From NCBI GenBank assembly GCA_036558265.1, contig DATBFY010000325.1, positions 1 through 23,071 of the forward strand: a DNA stretch of 23,071 bases. The letters are read 5' to 3'. The DNA is from RYN-433 sp036558265 (GTDB lineage: Bacteria; Planctomycetota; Phycisphaerae; Tepidisphaerales; Tepidisphaeraceae). Shown here piece after piece: positions 1-7,426 of this stretch (within the stretch, counting starts at the first letter, position 1; every line of letters begins with the position of its first letter). The notes beneath the pieces are model-generated. The model worked only from the letters and a program-made list of their open reading frames with translations. It made no database searches and was not told the origin of the DNA. A program made the position numbers and the translations under genes.

Positions 1-19
1 TAGTATCGCGCCCGGGTGG

Positions 20-47
20 CACTGGTAAGCTCTCAGGCTTACCAGTG
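20..47. repeat. Palindromic hairpin element (11-bp stem)
   Basis: A perfect 11-bp inverted repeat, CACTGGTAAGC at 20-30 and its complement at 37-47, is separated by a 6-base loop. It lies downstream of the minus-strand LRR gene, has no T-tract in either direction and no obvious coding role. It resembles short interspersed palindromes I recall from planctomycete intergenic regions. That family membership is from memory and was not checked here. Confidence 0.55.
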
Positions 48-80
48 GCGAGCCGCGCATGTGCGTGGCCCATCTGGGTG

Positions 81-102
81 GGGCAGACATTCTTGTCTGC
101 CC
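81..102. repeat. Palindromic hairpin element (9-bp stem)
   Basis: GGGCAGACA at 81-89 pairs perfectly with TGTCTGCCC at 94-102 around a 4-base loop. It sits 53 bases beyond the stop of the LRR gene and 34 bases from the neighbouring palindrome. The sequence looks like a REP-like intergenic repeat that I recall as common in planctomycetes. It could also help end transcription of the LRR gene, but there is no T-tract. Confidence 0.55.
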
Positions 103-154
103 GAAAACAAGCTTCCGAGCCGCAGGGACCTTCCGCAACCACCAGGAGTCTTGC

Positions 155-958
155 TCAACCCTGACATAGGACTTTGCTGAGCTCAACGCGCTCAGCCTCA
201 AACCCCGCGGCTGATGCCCTTCGCCCTTTAACGAAATAATCCACGCCATTGCTTATCGAGAGTCGCGGGTTCGCCTTCGCGGCCGCTTCAATGACTTCCT
301 GCCCTACCTGCTTTGGAAGCCAGACTCGTTGGAGCGAGCCCGCCTCCGCAAGGGCGGAGAGGTCTTTCGTGCTGATCCTGGTCGCATCGATGGAAAGGTT
401 AATCAACTTTGGAAGGCGCGCCACAAAGTCAAACGAGCGAATCTCCGGTTGGCTTGACAGATATAGCCAGCGAAGGTCGCGAACCTCGGCAAAGGCCTCG
501 GGCATCAAGTTGCGGCAGGTCGCAACCCATATGCGTCTCGCCGTCAGACCCACCAAAGAACCCAGCTTCTGTACCTGCGCAAAGTAGACCCGATCAAAGC
601 CATTGCTCGCCAACCCGTGGGTGCTGACCAACGAACCGCCGTTAATCGTCAGGTCGGGCGCTCGGACTTTGAGGCCGGTCAAATCTTTCCAACGCCATTT
701 TCTAATTCCGAGGAATTGCCCCACGTCGCAGGCGGAAATATGCCCGATATCGGCTTCCTTGCAGACGTCCACGGCGAGCGTATCCAGTTGGTGACCCTCC
801 AAAACTGCGAGATCGCGGGCGCAGGACTTTGGCTTCAATGAGAGACGCCGCAGAGTGGGCATGCTGCGGATGGTTTCGATGGACTTTATGTTCCGGCCAC
901 GGACATTGATCGATTCTAGGTTCTCAAGAGGCTTTAGAACTTCGAGGTCCGTAAGCAT
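155..958 (-). CDS. Leucine-rich-repeat protein, main part of a split gene
   Basis: This frame encodes 267 residues with a run of degenerate leucine-rich repeats. Recurrent strand-like units such as LESINVRG, LRRLSLK, LTGLKVR, LINLSIDA and LQRVWLPK are spaced by roughly 20 to 25 residues. LRR folds usually act as protein-binding scaffolds, and no catalytic motif, signal peptide or membrane segment is visible. The ATG at 958 has no convincing Shine-Dalgarno sequence. It is preceded in the same frame by TAA (962-964) and one sense codon, after a further 60 open codons. The ATG is therefore probably an internal methionine of a longer gene interrupted by a nonsense change. A translationally coupled second cistron is the alternative. 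The specific function is unknown. Confidence 0.6.
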   Translation of the reverse strand: MLTDLEVLKPLENLESINVRGRNIKSIETIRSMPTLRRLSLKPKSCARDLAVLEGHQLDTLAVDVCKEADIGHISACDVGQFLGIRKWRWKDLTGLKVRAPDLTINGGSLVSTHGLASNGFDRVYFAQVQKLGSLVGLTARRIWVATCRNLMPEAFAEVRDLRWLYLSSQPEIRSFDFVARLPKLINLSIDATRISTKDLSALAEAGSLQRVWLPKQVGQEVIEAAAKANPRLSISNGVDYFVKGRRASAAGFEAERVELSKVLCQG

Positions 959-961
959 CGA

Positions 962-1144
962 TTACCATGAAATATCAGCTTCCTTTACTTTTTGGGCTTG
1001 TCTTCCCGCGAAAAGCTTCAGCAGCCCCCGCGCATCCGGCAGCTTTGCCGAGCGGTTAGTCAAGAACACCCGGTTAGTACCGCGGGTCCACCTTGTCTGC
1101 TCCGGCGCGGCCTCGTCAACGGTCGTGATAACTCCGTGAATCAT
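962..1144 (-). pseudogene. 5' part of the split LRR gene
   Basis: A 60-codon open frame starts at the ATG at 1144, with a GGGAAG-like ribosome-binding site a few bases upstream. It ends at TAA (962-964) in exactly the same frame as the LRR frame that resumes at 958. Read through the stop, the sequence runs smoothly from KVKEADISW into the first LRR strand (MLTDLEVLKPLENLESI). This suggests one ancestral protein of about 329 residues. A single C-to-T change (CAA to TAA) would explain the interruption. No signal peptide is visible. I do not recognise the N-terminal segment. Confidence 0.5.
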
Positions 1145-1343
1145 GTCACTTCCCGTGAATCTGATGTCCGCTGCGCCGTTCGGCCGTCACGTGTGGAATC
1201 ATCGTCGTTAAGCGAATGATTGGCCGGTCGGGCCCTTGCGGCTTGCTCATTCTATCATCGACGTTTTCGTCCGAGCTCGCGGCAACAATAGTGCCGTCGG
1301 GCGCCCCTCGCCTCATCGCCCCCCCAGCGTTATTCTTCCCCCC

Positions 1344-2267
1344 GTGCTCCGCCGCAACGTCCTTCTCTTCCACCAGGCCGCCCTGGGCGACTTCGTCGTC
1401 TCCTGGCCCCTCGCACTTGCCCTCGGCCGCCTCCACCCCCAGTCTCGCATCATCTACGTCACCGCCGCCTCAAAAGGTAAGCTCGCCGAGAAGGCCCTGC
1501 GCACCGAATCCCTCGACGTTGAATCCGGCTGGCATCACCTCTTCGGCGACGCCGCAGCCCTGCCCGAAACCAACCGCAAGACGCTCGAGAGCGCCCACTC
1601 GATCTTCTCCTTCGTCGCCTCGCCCGGCGACGCCTGGACGGACAACATCCACGGATTGGCCCCAAACGCCCAGCTCACCCACATTACCCCGCGCCCGCCC
1701 GACGATTCGCCCTTCGCCGGTCACATCACTCAATGGCTGGGCGATCAGCTCGCTCCCATTGCGGCCGTCAAGACCGCCTTCGACCAGATCATGCGCTCGG
1801 TGCAATCGCGCGGCGTGGGTTACCGCCGCTCGCCCGAGGGCACGATCTGCGTCCACCCTGGCGGCGGTGCCAAGGCCAAGCGGTGGCCGGCCAAGCACTT
1901 CGTGCAGCTCGTGCGAAAGCTCGTCAAGGACCGCCGTCACGTCCGCGTGCTGATCGGCGAGGTCGAGCGCGAGCAATTGCACAAGGAAGACCTCGACCAC
2001 TTCGCCGCCGTCGCCGAGCTGGTCGAGCCCAAGACCTATCTCGACCTGCTCGATCACCTGGGCCGCGCCGACGCCCTGGTATGCAACGACACCGGCCCCG
2101 GCCACCTGGCCGGCATCATCGGCACCCCGACCTTCTCGATCTTCGGTCCCCATTCCAACGAGACCCGCTGGAAGCCCGTTGGGCCTCACGTACACGTCCA
2201 GAAGACCGAGGATCTGCACCATCTCTCCCCGGAACAGGTCCATAAGTGGGTGGCGTCGCACGTCTGA
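1344..2267 (+). CDS. Glycosyltransferase family 9 (heptosyltransferase-like)
   Basis: From the GTG at 1344 the product has 307 residues and the two-domain GT-B layout of ADP-heptose:LPS heptosyltransferases. The N-terminal motif LFHQAALGDFVVSWPLAL carries the conserved Gly-Asp (Asp16). The nucleotide-sugar half has HPGGGAKAKRWP at 171-182 and NDTGPGHLAGIIGTP from 248, followed by FGPH (267-270) and TRWKPVGP (274-281). Such enzymes add heptose or a related sugar to lipid-anchored glycans on the cytoplasmic side of the inner membrane. The same frame stays open upstream to a TTG at 1236. That 36-residue extension is Arg/Pro-rich and precedes the normal start of the fold, so GTG at 1344 is preferred. 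No clear Shine-Dalgarno sequence supports either start. The exact sugar donor cannot be read from sequence. Confidence 0.85.
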   Translation: MLRRNVLLFHQAALGDFVVSWPLALALGRLHPQSRIIYVTAASKGKLAEKALRTESLDVESGWHHLFGDAAALPETNRKTLESAHSIFSFVASPGDAWTDNIHGLAPNAQLTHITPRPPDDSPFAGHITQWLGDQLAPIAAVKTAFDQIMRSVQSRGVGYRRSPEGTICVHPGGGAKAKRWPAKHFVQLVRKLVKDRRHVRVLIGEVEREQLHKEDLDHFAAVAELVEPKTYLDLLDHLGRADALVCNDTGPGHLAGIIGTPTFSIFGPHSNETRWKPVGPHVHVQKTEDLHHLSPEQVHKWVASHV

Positions 2268-2268
2268 A

Positions 2269-2288
2269 CCCCGGATGTACATCCGGGG
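2269..2288. terminator. Perfect 20-bp palindrome between convergent genes
   Basis: CCCCGGATGT at 2269-2278 is followed at once by its exact reverse complement, 2279-2288. It starts one base after the stop codon of the GT9 gene and ends 33 bases short of the end of lepB, which is read in the opposite direction. The position suits a bidirectional terminator, but there is no T-tract. It may equally be a copy of an interspersed palindromic repeat, which I recall as frequent in planctomycetes. Confidence 0.45.
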
Positions 2289-2321
2289 CTCTCGCGTGGG
2301 GAGCACAGCGCCACCTTCGCG

Positions 2322-4046
2322 CTAATGAATCAGTCGCATATCCCCAAAATCCGGCACCAGCGCCGGAGCGCGCTCGAACGGCCTGTACCCCGCGGGCCAA
2401 TAGACGAAGAACGCCCGTCCCAGCATGAACCGCCCCGGCACGCGTCCCGATTCCACGTTCAAGCCCTCATCCGGCAGGTGGATCTCGTCCGTCCAGAATC
2501 GCGCGTCATAACTCGCAGCCGAGTTGTCCCCCATCACGAAGTAGTCATCCCCGCCCAGCTTCACCGGATCGCGCGGCCGGCCATGCACCAATTCGCGTCC
2601 GTTCGCGTCCTCGGGCGTGTAATAAACGTCGCGCCACAGGCTCACGTGCGACAATAGCGCCTGCTGTCGCGCCGCATCGATCGTGACCGAGGGCTCGCCG
2701 AAGGGCGTGCGCGACTCGCGCCGCCGCTCGTGCCGCGCGAGCAGGTCCTTCACGTCCGGATGGTACTGCTGCGGCGTGGTCTGGAAGATCAGCTCGCCAT
2801 TGAGTCGCACGCTCACCTGGTAATCCACGTTACTGAATTCCACCTTGATCGGCCCCCTGGCTTTCGAGGTGACGAACGCATGAAGCGGCGGAATCTCGGC
2901 CGGAAGATCGCCCCCGTGCGTGTGTTTCAAGCGCACCGCGTCCGGCGTGAACGTGAGTACAAACTCATGATTGAGCTTGGTCATCCGGGCCATCAGCGGC
3001 CCGTCGCCGGCCTTGCGGTCGTAGAAGAACTGGAGCTTGAGGTCGCTCACCGTGTAAACCATGTAGTCCCCCTCCGACGCGAACGAATCGCCGCTGGCGT
3101 AACGGGACAGGTCCTGCCCCATCGTCGCGTCGTACGCCAGCCAGTCCGTGAAGTATCCGCCCGGAGCGCTTTGGGGGTTGTAGCGGGGGTCCCGGGTCGG
3201 GTCGAACCGCAAGCGACCACCGCCATCCTTGTTATTGAAAACGATGACCCGCGCGTCTTCCGCGTTGCCCGTGTCCCACCCGTCGCCGTCGTTGTGAACC
3301 CATGGCAAGGTCCAACCGTCGCTGCGATTCTGGTTCAGGGGACGGTAATCGTTGTCGTAAATGATCCGCCAGAGGGCGTCCTGGGCAAATTTGGGCTTGG
3401 TCTGGATCTGCCAGGCGTTGCCCATTTTCACGTAAACGTCGCCGTCCAGGATCATCAGCTCTTCACCAGGCAGGCCGATCAAACGCTTGATGTAGTTGAT
3501 CGCGTAGGCAGGCCGGTCCGTCGGGGTCTTGAAGACCACCACATCCCAGCGGTGGGGCGACGATATCCACGGGATGTACAGGTACTTAAGCACGAGGATG
3601 CGATCCCCGTAGCGCACGAACGGGTTGGTCGCCTCGTCGCGCGAGACCTTGTGGCGGCAGTTCGGGCAGTAGATCGCAAAGGTCCGGGGGCGTCCCTGGA
3701 GTTCCCGTTCCTGTCCGGCGCGAAGCGGGATCTCGATGTCCTCATTGCCGTTCGAGCGCGACGGATAGTTGGCGTCGAACGTGTAGCCGCACTCCTTGCA
3801 GGTGAAGCGCATGTGGGCGCCCAGGAGGGTCGTGGCCATCGACCCGGTCGGGATGACGAACGCTTCAACCACAAAGGCGCGGAAGACGAATGCCAGGATG
3901 AAGGCGATCAGGATCGACTCGATCGTCTCCTTGACCCCTTTGCCCGTGCTGATCGGGTAGTCCGCTGCCGGTTCGGCGGGCGCGAGTGCGTTTTCGGCTG
4001 ACGAGGCGTCGGCGGGCGACGGCTCTGGCGACTGCGGTTCATCCAT
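2322..4046 (-). CDS. lepB: Signal peptidase I with large insertions
   Basis: This 574-residue S26 peptidase removes signal peptides from Sec-exported proteins at the inner membrane. A cytoplasmic Pro/Ala/Ser-rich tail (1-40) precedes one membrane helix (about 43-62). The catalytic Ser69 lies in IPTGSM, Lys187 in YIKRLIGLPGE, and the C-terminal conserved box is GDNSAAS at 506-512. Most bacterial enzymes have about 200 to 320 residues. Here extra material is inserted at two points. A four-cysteine zinc ribbon (Cys83/86 and Cys127/130) follows the active serine, and about 300 residues (205-500) separate the lysine box from the last box. That insert looks like a beta-rich sandwich. All catalytic elements are intact. 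It lies 49 bases downstream of the putative anti-sigma gene, suggesting co-transcription. Confidence 0.93.
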   Translation of the reverse strand: MDEPQSPEPSPADASSAENALAPAEPAADYPISTGKGVKETIESILIAFILAFVFRAFVVEAFVIPTGSMATTLLGAHMRFTCKECGYTFDANYPSRSNGNEDIEIPLRAGQERELQGRPRTFAIYCPNCRHKVSRDEATNPFVRYGDRILVLKYLYIPWISSPHRWDVVVFKTPTDRPAYAINYIKRLIGLPGEELMILDGDVYVKMGNAWQIQTKPKFAQDALWRIIYDNDYRPLNQNRSDGWTLPWVHNDGDGWDTGNAEDARVIVFNNKDGGGRLRFDPTRDPRYNPQSAPGGYFTDWLAYDATMGQDLSRYASGDSFASEGDYMVYTVSDLKLQFFYDRKAGDGPLMARMTKLNHEFVLTFTPDAVRLKHTHGGDLPAEIPPLHAFVTSKARGPIKVEFSNVDYQVSVRLNGELIFQTTPQQYHPDVKDLLARHERRRESRTPFGEPSVTIDAARQQALLSHVSLWRDVYYTPEDANGRELVHGRPRDPVKLGGDDYFVMGDNSAASYDARFWTDEIHLPDEGLNVESGRVPGRFMLGRAFFVYWPAGYRPFERAPALVPDFGDMRLIH

Positions 4047-4095
4047 GCTGCCGCGTATGGTATGCGAAGGGGCGGAGGCGGAAAAGGGTGGGGGT

Positions 4096-4833
4096 TCAGG
4101 ACTTGGCGATGTCCGCCTGATGTGCGTCGAGCAAGCGCTTCACCTCGTCCACCTGCAGAGATCCGTCCGGGCTGGTTCCGACGATGCAGTACAAGCCCTT
4201 GCCGGAGACGATCCCGGCGATCGGGGTGCCGCTGAAGGTGACGGCATAGGTCGAGCCGTCGCTAGCCTGGGGGACGGCCGAGGCGGGGAGCGAGAAGACC
4301 GAGAGGGACGATTTTCCCTTTGTAAAAAAGAGCTGCGCCGCCTGCTCGCCACCGACCTTGCGTACCGCGGCGCCCTGGAAGCTCCAGCCATCCTTGCTCA
4401 GGTCCGGGGCGAAGACCGGACGCCCAAGCTGTGACGCCAAAGCGTTCGCCGAGGCGAGTGCAGTGACCGCATCGGGCGATGCCGATCCGCTGAGGCGCGC
4501 CTGGTGCGCGTTATCCATCGCCTTGTAGAGGGAGTTGGGGAAGGCATAGCCTTTCCCGGGTTTATTTGGGTTTAAAATCTGAAACGCCAACACGCCGAGT
4601 CCGATCAAGAGGACCGCCGCAGCCGCGGTCGTGCGGAACCACTGTCGTCGGAAGAGCGGGATGGGCGCGTCGTGCCGGACTGTTGCCGGTGATTCACCGA
4701 CCCCCGGCGTAGTGACCGTGATGGCGCGGATGCGATCGCGCAGCGCGGGGGGTGCCGCGTCTTGCCCGAGCACACGGCGCAAGGCCGCCTTGAGGGCCGG
4801 GTCGTCAAAGGGTTGCACAGGGGGCGATTGCAT
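4096..4833 (-). CDS. Putative membrane-anchored anti-sigma factor
   Basis: The product has 245 residues. The soluble N-terminal region (1-65) contains a short helical segment, DPALKAALRRVLGQ. One membrane helix follows at about 68-87, then a periplasmic domain of about 155 residues. The N-in, one-helix layout and the position after an ECF sigma gene on the same strand match ECF anti-sigma factors, which hold the sigma factor at the membrane until a signal releases it. The N-terminal region lacks the His-x3-Cys-x2-Cys zinc motif of ZAS-type anti-sigmas. The C-terminal part (LFFTKGKSSLSVFSLP) resembles other small planctomycete anti-sigma-like proteins. The sigma gene ends 133 bases upstream. 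The role is inferred mainly from context. Confidence 0.65.
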   Translation of the reverse strand: MQSPPVQPFDDPALKAALRRVLGQDAAPPALRDRIRAITVTTPGVGESPATVRHDAPIPLFRRQWFRTTAAAAVLLIGLGVLAFQILNPNKPGKGYAFPNSLYKAMDNAHQARLSGSASPDAVTALASANALASQLGRPVFAPDLSKDGWSFQGAAVRKVGGEQAAQLFFTKGKSSLSVFSLPASAVPQASDGSTYAVTFSGTPIAGIVSGKGLYCIVGTSPDGSLQVDEVKRLLDAHQADIAKS

Positions 4834-4966
4834 AAGATATGCCTGGTGCCCTATTTACACGTCATTTCCTGCCTGGAGTACCAGTCGCGCCGACAACGCC
4901 CTGTCATCGCCGTGCGACATGCGACGTGCTCTACCTCTCGCTGGCAGAACCGGTTGGGGCATTGAT

Positions 4967-5500
4967 TCATTCCCGAATAATCCCTTCCCGGACTGCAAAA
5001 TCCCGCAACTGCTCCGATAACCGCTGCCGCGCACGGTGCAGGCGGCTCATCACGGTTCCCAGGGGCACTTGTAACGCATCGGCAATTTCCTTGTACGACA
5101 ATTCCTCAATTGCCCACAGGTGCATTGCGGTCTGGTACTCCTCGGGCAGGGAGTCGAAGGCGCGTTTGAGGTGCTGATCCATTCCTTCCCAGTTTGACGC
5201 CGGCAGGGGGTCGGGCGCTACGGCGGCGGCCTCGAGGTGCTCGTCATCGACGCCGACCGGCTGGCGTTTCTCGCGCTGACCCCGGCTGACGTGCAGGTTG
5301 TGCATGATGCGGATGAGCCAGGGTCGGATACCGAACTCCTGGAGGTTGAAATCGGTCGAGGAGCGAAAGGCCCGGAGGTAAGTCTCCTGCACCAAATCCT
5401 CGGCCTTATGCGCGTCGCGGGTCATGCGGCGGCCGATCCGATAGAGCATGTCGAGATGCTCCAGGGCGAGTGCTTCGAATTGTTGCCGATCCAGTTTCAT
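4967..5500 (-). CDS. ECF-type RNA polymerase sigma factor
   Basis: This 177-residue protein is a group IV sigma factor with only regions 2 and 4. Region 2 spans about 8-75, with DLVQETYLRAFR at 35-46 in the core-binding and -10-recognition part. Region 4 spans about 118-163, with a helix-turn-helix, LSYKEIADALQVPLGTVMSRLHRAR, that reads the -35 element. A short acidic linker (80-105) joins them. The family directs RNA polymerase to stress or envelope promoters. The gene starts 67 bases from the divergent HAD gene, so both promoters must lie in 5501-5567. Downstream on the same strand are a membrane protein that is probably its anti-sigma and then lepB. That order suggests control of envelope or export functions, which is inference. 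Confidence 0.93.
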   Translation of the reverse strand: MKLDRQQFEALALEHLDMLYRIGRRMTRDAHKAEDLVQETYLRAFRSSTDFNLQEFGIRPWLIRIMHNLHVSRGQREKRQPVGVDDEHLEAAAVAPDPLPASNWEGMDQHLKRAFDSLPEEYQTAMHLWAIEELSYKEIADALQVPLGTVMSRLHRARQRLSEQLRDFAVREGIIRE

Positions 5501-5567
5501 GCCGCCAAGGGATGAAAAAAAGAGGCGTCAAAGATATTCGAAAGCGGCATTTGCGGGAAGGGGGGGT

Positions 5568-6185
5568 ATGCCTAAGATCCCGCCGATGACTGATTTGAGC
5601 GACTTCGGGCCGGACGTGAAGGGGTTGGTGTTCGACTGCGACGGCACGATCGCCGACACGATGCCGCTACATTACCAGGCGTGGGTGGCGGCGCTGGGGG
5701 AGTATGGGGTGGAGTTCCCGGAGGCGTTGTTCTACGAGATGGCGGGGATTCCGACGGCGCGCATCATCGAGATCCTGAACCAGCGGCATGGGCACACGAT
5801 GCCGGTGCAGCAGACGGCGGACGACAAGGAAGATCTGTACGTGAAACTCATGGATCGGGTGCGGCCGATCGAGCCGGTGGTGCGGATCATCGAGCGGTAC
5901 GCGGGCAAGCTGCCGATGGCGGTGGCGACGGGGGCGACGCGCGCGATCTGCACGAAGACGCTCACGACATTGAACCTGCTGCAGCACTTCCTGGAGATCG
6001 TGACGGCGGACGACGTGGCGCATGGGAAGCCGGCGCCCGACATCTTCCTGGAGGCGGCGCGGCGGATCGGCGTCCCGCCGGAATCGTGCGTCGCGTTCGA
6101 GGATGGAGATTTGGGGATCCAGGCGGCGCGGGGGGCGGGGATGCGGGTGGTGGACGTGCGGGAATGGGGCGAGCGTTCGAAATAA
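5568..6185 (+). CDS. HAD-superfamily phosphatase/phosphomutase-like
   Basis: The product has 205 residues from the ATG at 5568, which follows a purine-rich GGAAGGGGGGG ribosome-binding stretch. The same frame is open back to 5448, but that would overlap the divergent sigma gene start. An ATG at 5586 is also possible. All four HAD motifs are present: FDCDGT with Asp23/Asp25, Thr121 in ATGA, Lys154 in GKPAPDIF, and Glu178/Asp179 in FEDGDLGIQAA. A helical cap (about 32-95) marks subfamily I, as in beta-phosphoglucomutase and the YqaB fructose-1-phosphatase. The enzyme should hydrolyse or transfer phosphate on a small sugar phosphate in the cytoplasm. The substrate is not determinable. It is followed on the same strand by a nucleotide-sugar epimerase, consistent with sugar metabolism. 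Confidence 0.88.
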   Translation: MPKIPPMTDLSDFGPDVKGLVFDCDGTIADTMPLHYQAWVAALGEYGVEFPEALFYEMAGIPTARIIEILNQRHGHTMPVQQTADDKEDLYVKLMDRVRPIEPVVRIIERYAGKLPMAVATGATRAICTKTLTTLNLLQHFLEIVTADDVAHGKPAPDIFLEAARRIGVPPESCVAFEDGDLGIQAARGAGMRVVDVREWGERSK

Positions 6186-6293
6186 CACACAACGCGCGGT
6201 GGCGATGAGGGATTTTCCTCACGTCGAAGTGGATGAATCGGGCAGCGACGTCCGATAAAGTACCGGGCCACTTTTTTCCCGGGCAGTCTTTGC

Positions 6294-7334
6294 ATGAGTA
6301 AATCAACCATCGTCGTCACCGGCGCGGCCGGGTTCATCGGATCACATGTCAGCCAGGCGTTGATCGCCCGCGGCGCGCGCGTGGTGGGGGTGGACAACTT
6401 CTGTGACTTCTATCACCGGTCGTGGAAGGAAGAGAACGTCCGCGCCGTCGGACAAGGGCTCGACCTTGAGGAACTGGACATCACCGATGGCCCGGGCATT
6501 GGCAGGTTGATCGATACGGTCAAGCCGCAGGGGATCATTCACCTGGCGGCGATGGCCGGCGTGCGTCCGTCGATCGAGCGGCCCGTGTATTACTCGAAGG
6601 TCAACCTGGAGGGGACGACGAATTTACTTCAGGCCGCGGTTGAAGGGGGCGTGCGGCGGTTCGTGTTCGCGTCGAGCTCGAGCGTGTACGGCAACAACGC
6701 CAAGGTGCCGTTCGCGGAGACGGACGACGTGGGCGAGCCGATCAGCCCCTACGCGGCCACCAAGCGCGCGGGCGAGCTGCTGTGCCACACGTTCTGGCAT
6801 CTCTACAATCTGCCGGTGGCGTGCCTGCGGTTCTTCACGGTTTACGGTCCGCGGCAGCGGCCGGACCTGGCGATCCACAAGTTCGCTCGGTTGATTCATT
6901 TCGGCAAGTCGCTTCCGGTCTTCGGCGATGGATCGACAAGCCGGGACTACACGTATATCGACGACATCGTGGCGGGCGTGCTGGCGGCGTACGACCGGAA
7001 CCAGGGATATCGGATCTACAACCTGGGCGGGTCGGATCCGGTGAGGCTGAGTGACCTGATCGCGGGGATCGAGCGGGCAATCGGGCGCGAGGCGATCATC
7101 GATCGTCGTCCGGCGCAGGCGGGGGATGTGGAGCGGACGTTTGCGGACGTTTCGCGGAGCCGTGAGGAGCTGGGGTATGAGCCGCGGGTGCGGCTGGCGG
7201 AAGGGCTGGGGCGGTTTGCGGAGTGGTTCAAGGCGAACCTGCACTTGTATCGGTTGCCGGGGGAGGGGGTGATCGAGGTGAAGCTCGGCGCCGCCGTGCG
7301 CGAAGTGGGGCGCGGAATGCGCGTGGCGGGGTGA
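6294..7334 (+). CDS. NAD-dependent nucleotide-sugar epimerase
   Basis: This 346-residue protein is an extended short-chain dehydrogenase. The NAD-binding glycine motif GAAGFIGS lies at 10-17, the AxAGVRPS segment at 86-93, a serine run before VYG at 127-133, and the catalytic pair Tyr153/Lys157 in YAATK. The substrate-binding half includes RFFTVYGPRQRPD and the GDGSTSRDYTYIDD segment. The AGVRPSIERP and SPYAATKRAGE features fit UDP-glucuronate 4-epimerases, which interconvert UDP-glucuronate and UDP-galacturonate for surface glycans. UDP-glucose 4-epimerase or a GDP-sugar enzyme cannot be excluded. It starts 108 bases after the HAD gene. The 5' leader has only a weak ribosome-binding site. 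Confidence 0.87.
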   Translation: MSKSTIVVTGAAGFIGSHVSQALIARGARVVGVDNFCDFYHRSWKEENVRAVGQGLDLEELDITDGPGIGRLIDTVKPQGIIHLAAMAGVRPSIERPVYYSKVNLEGTTNLLQAAVEGGVRRFVFASSSSVYGNNAKVPFAETDDVGEPISPYAATKRAGELLCHTFWHLYNLPVACLRFFTVYGPRQRPDLAIHKFARLIHFGKSLPVFGDGSTSRDYTYIDDIVAGVLAAYDRNQGYRIYNLGGSDPVRLSDLIAGIERAIGREAIIDRRPAQAGDVERTFADVSRSREELGYEPRVRLAEGLGRFAEWFKANLHLYRLPGEGVIEVKLGAAVREVGRGMRVAG

Positions 7335-7355
7335 GGTGCGATCGGCCATGGGCGC

Positions 7356-7372
7356 GCGGCCCTGCGGGCCGC
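7356..7372 (+). other. GC hairpin between epimerase and peptidase genes
   Basis: GCGGCCC at 7356-7362 pairs perfectly with GGGCCGC at 7366-7372 around a 3-base loop. It starts 21 bases after the epimerase stop. No T-tract follows, so termination is uncertain. It may act as an RNA-stabilising 3' structure. Confidence 0.3.
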
Positions 7373-7426
7373 CGCTAAACTTGGTGCTTTGGCGCGGTGT
7401 GGGGGATGGGATAGATTCTGGGGGCA

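Noticed and set aside
2730..4001. Plus-strand frame of 423 codons
   Set aside because: It is a shadow of lepB, whose catalytic motifs are all intact on the minus strand.
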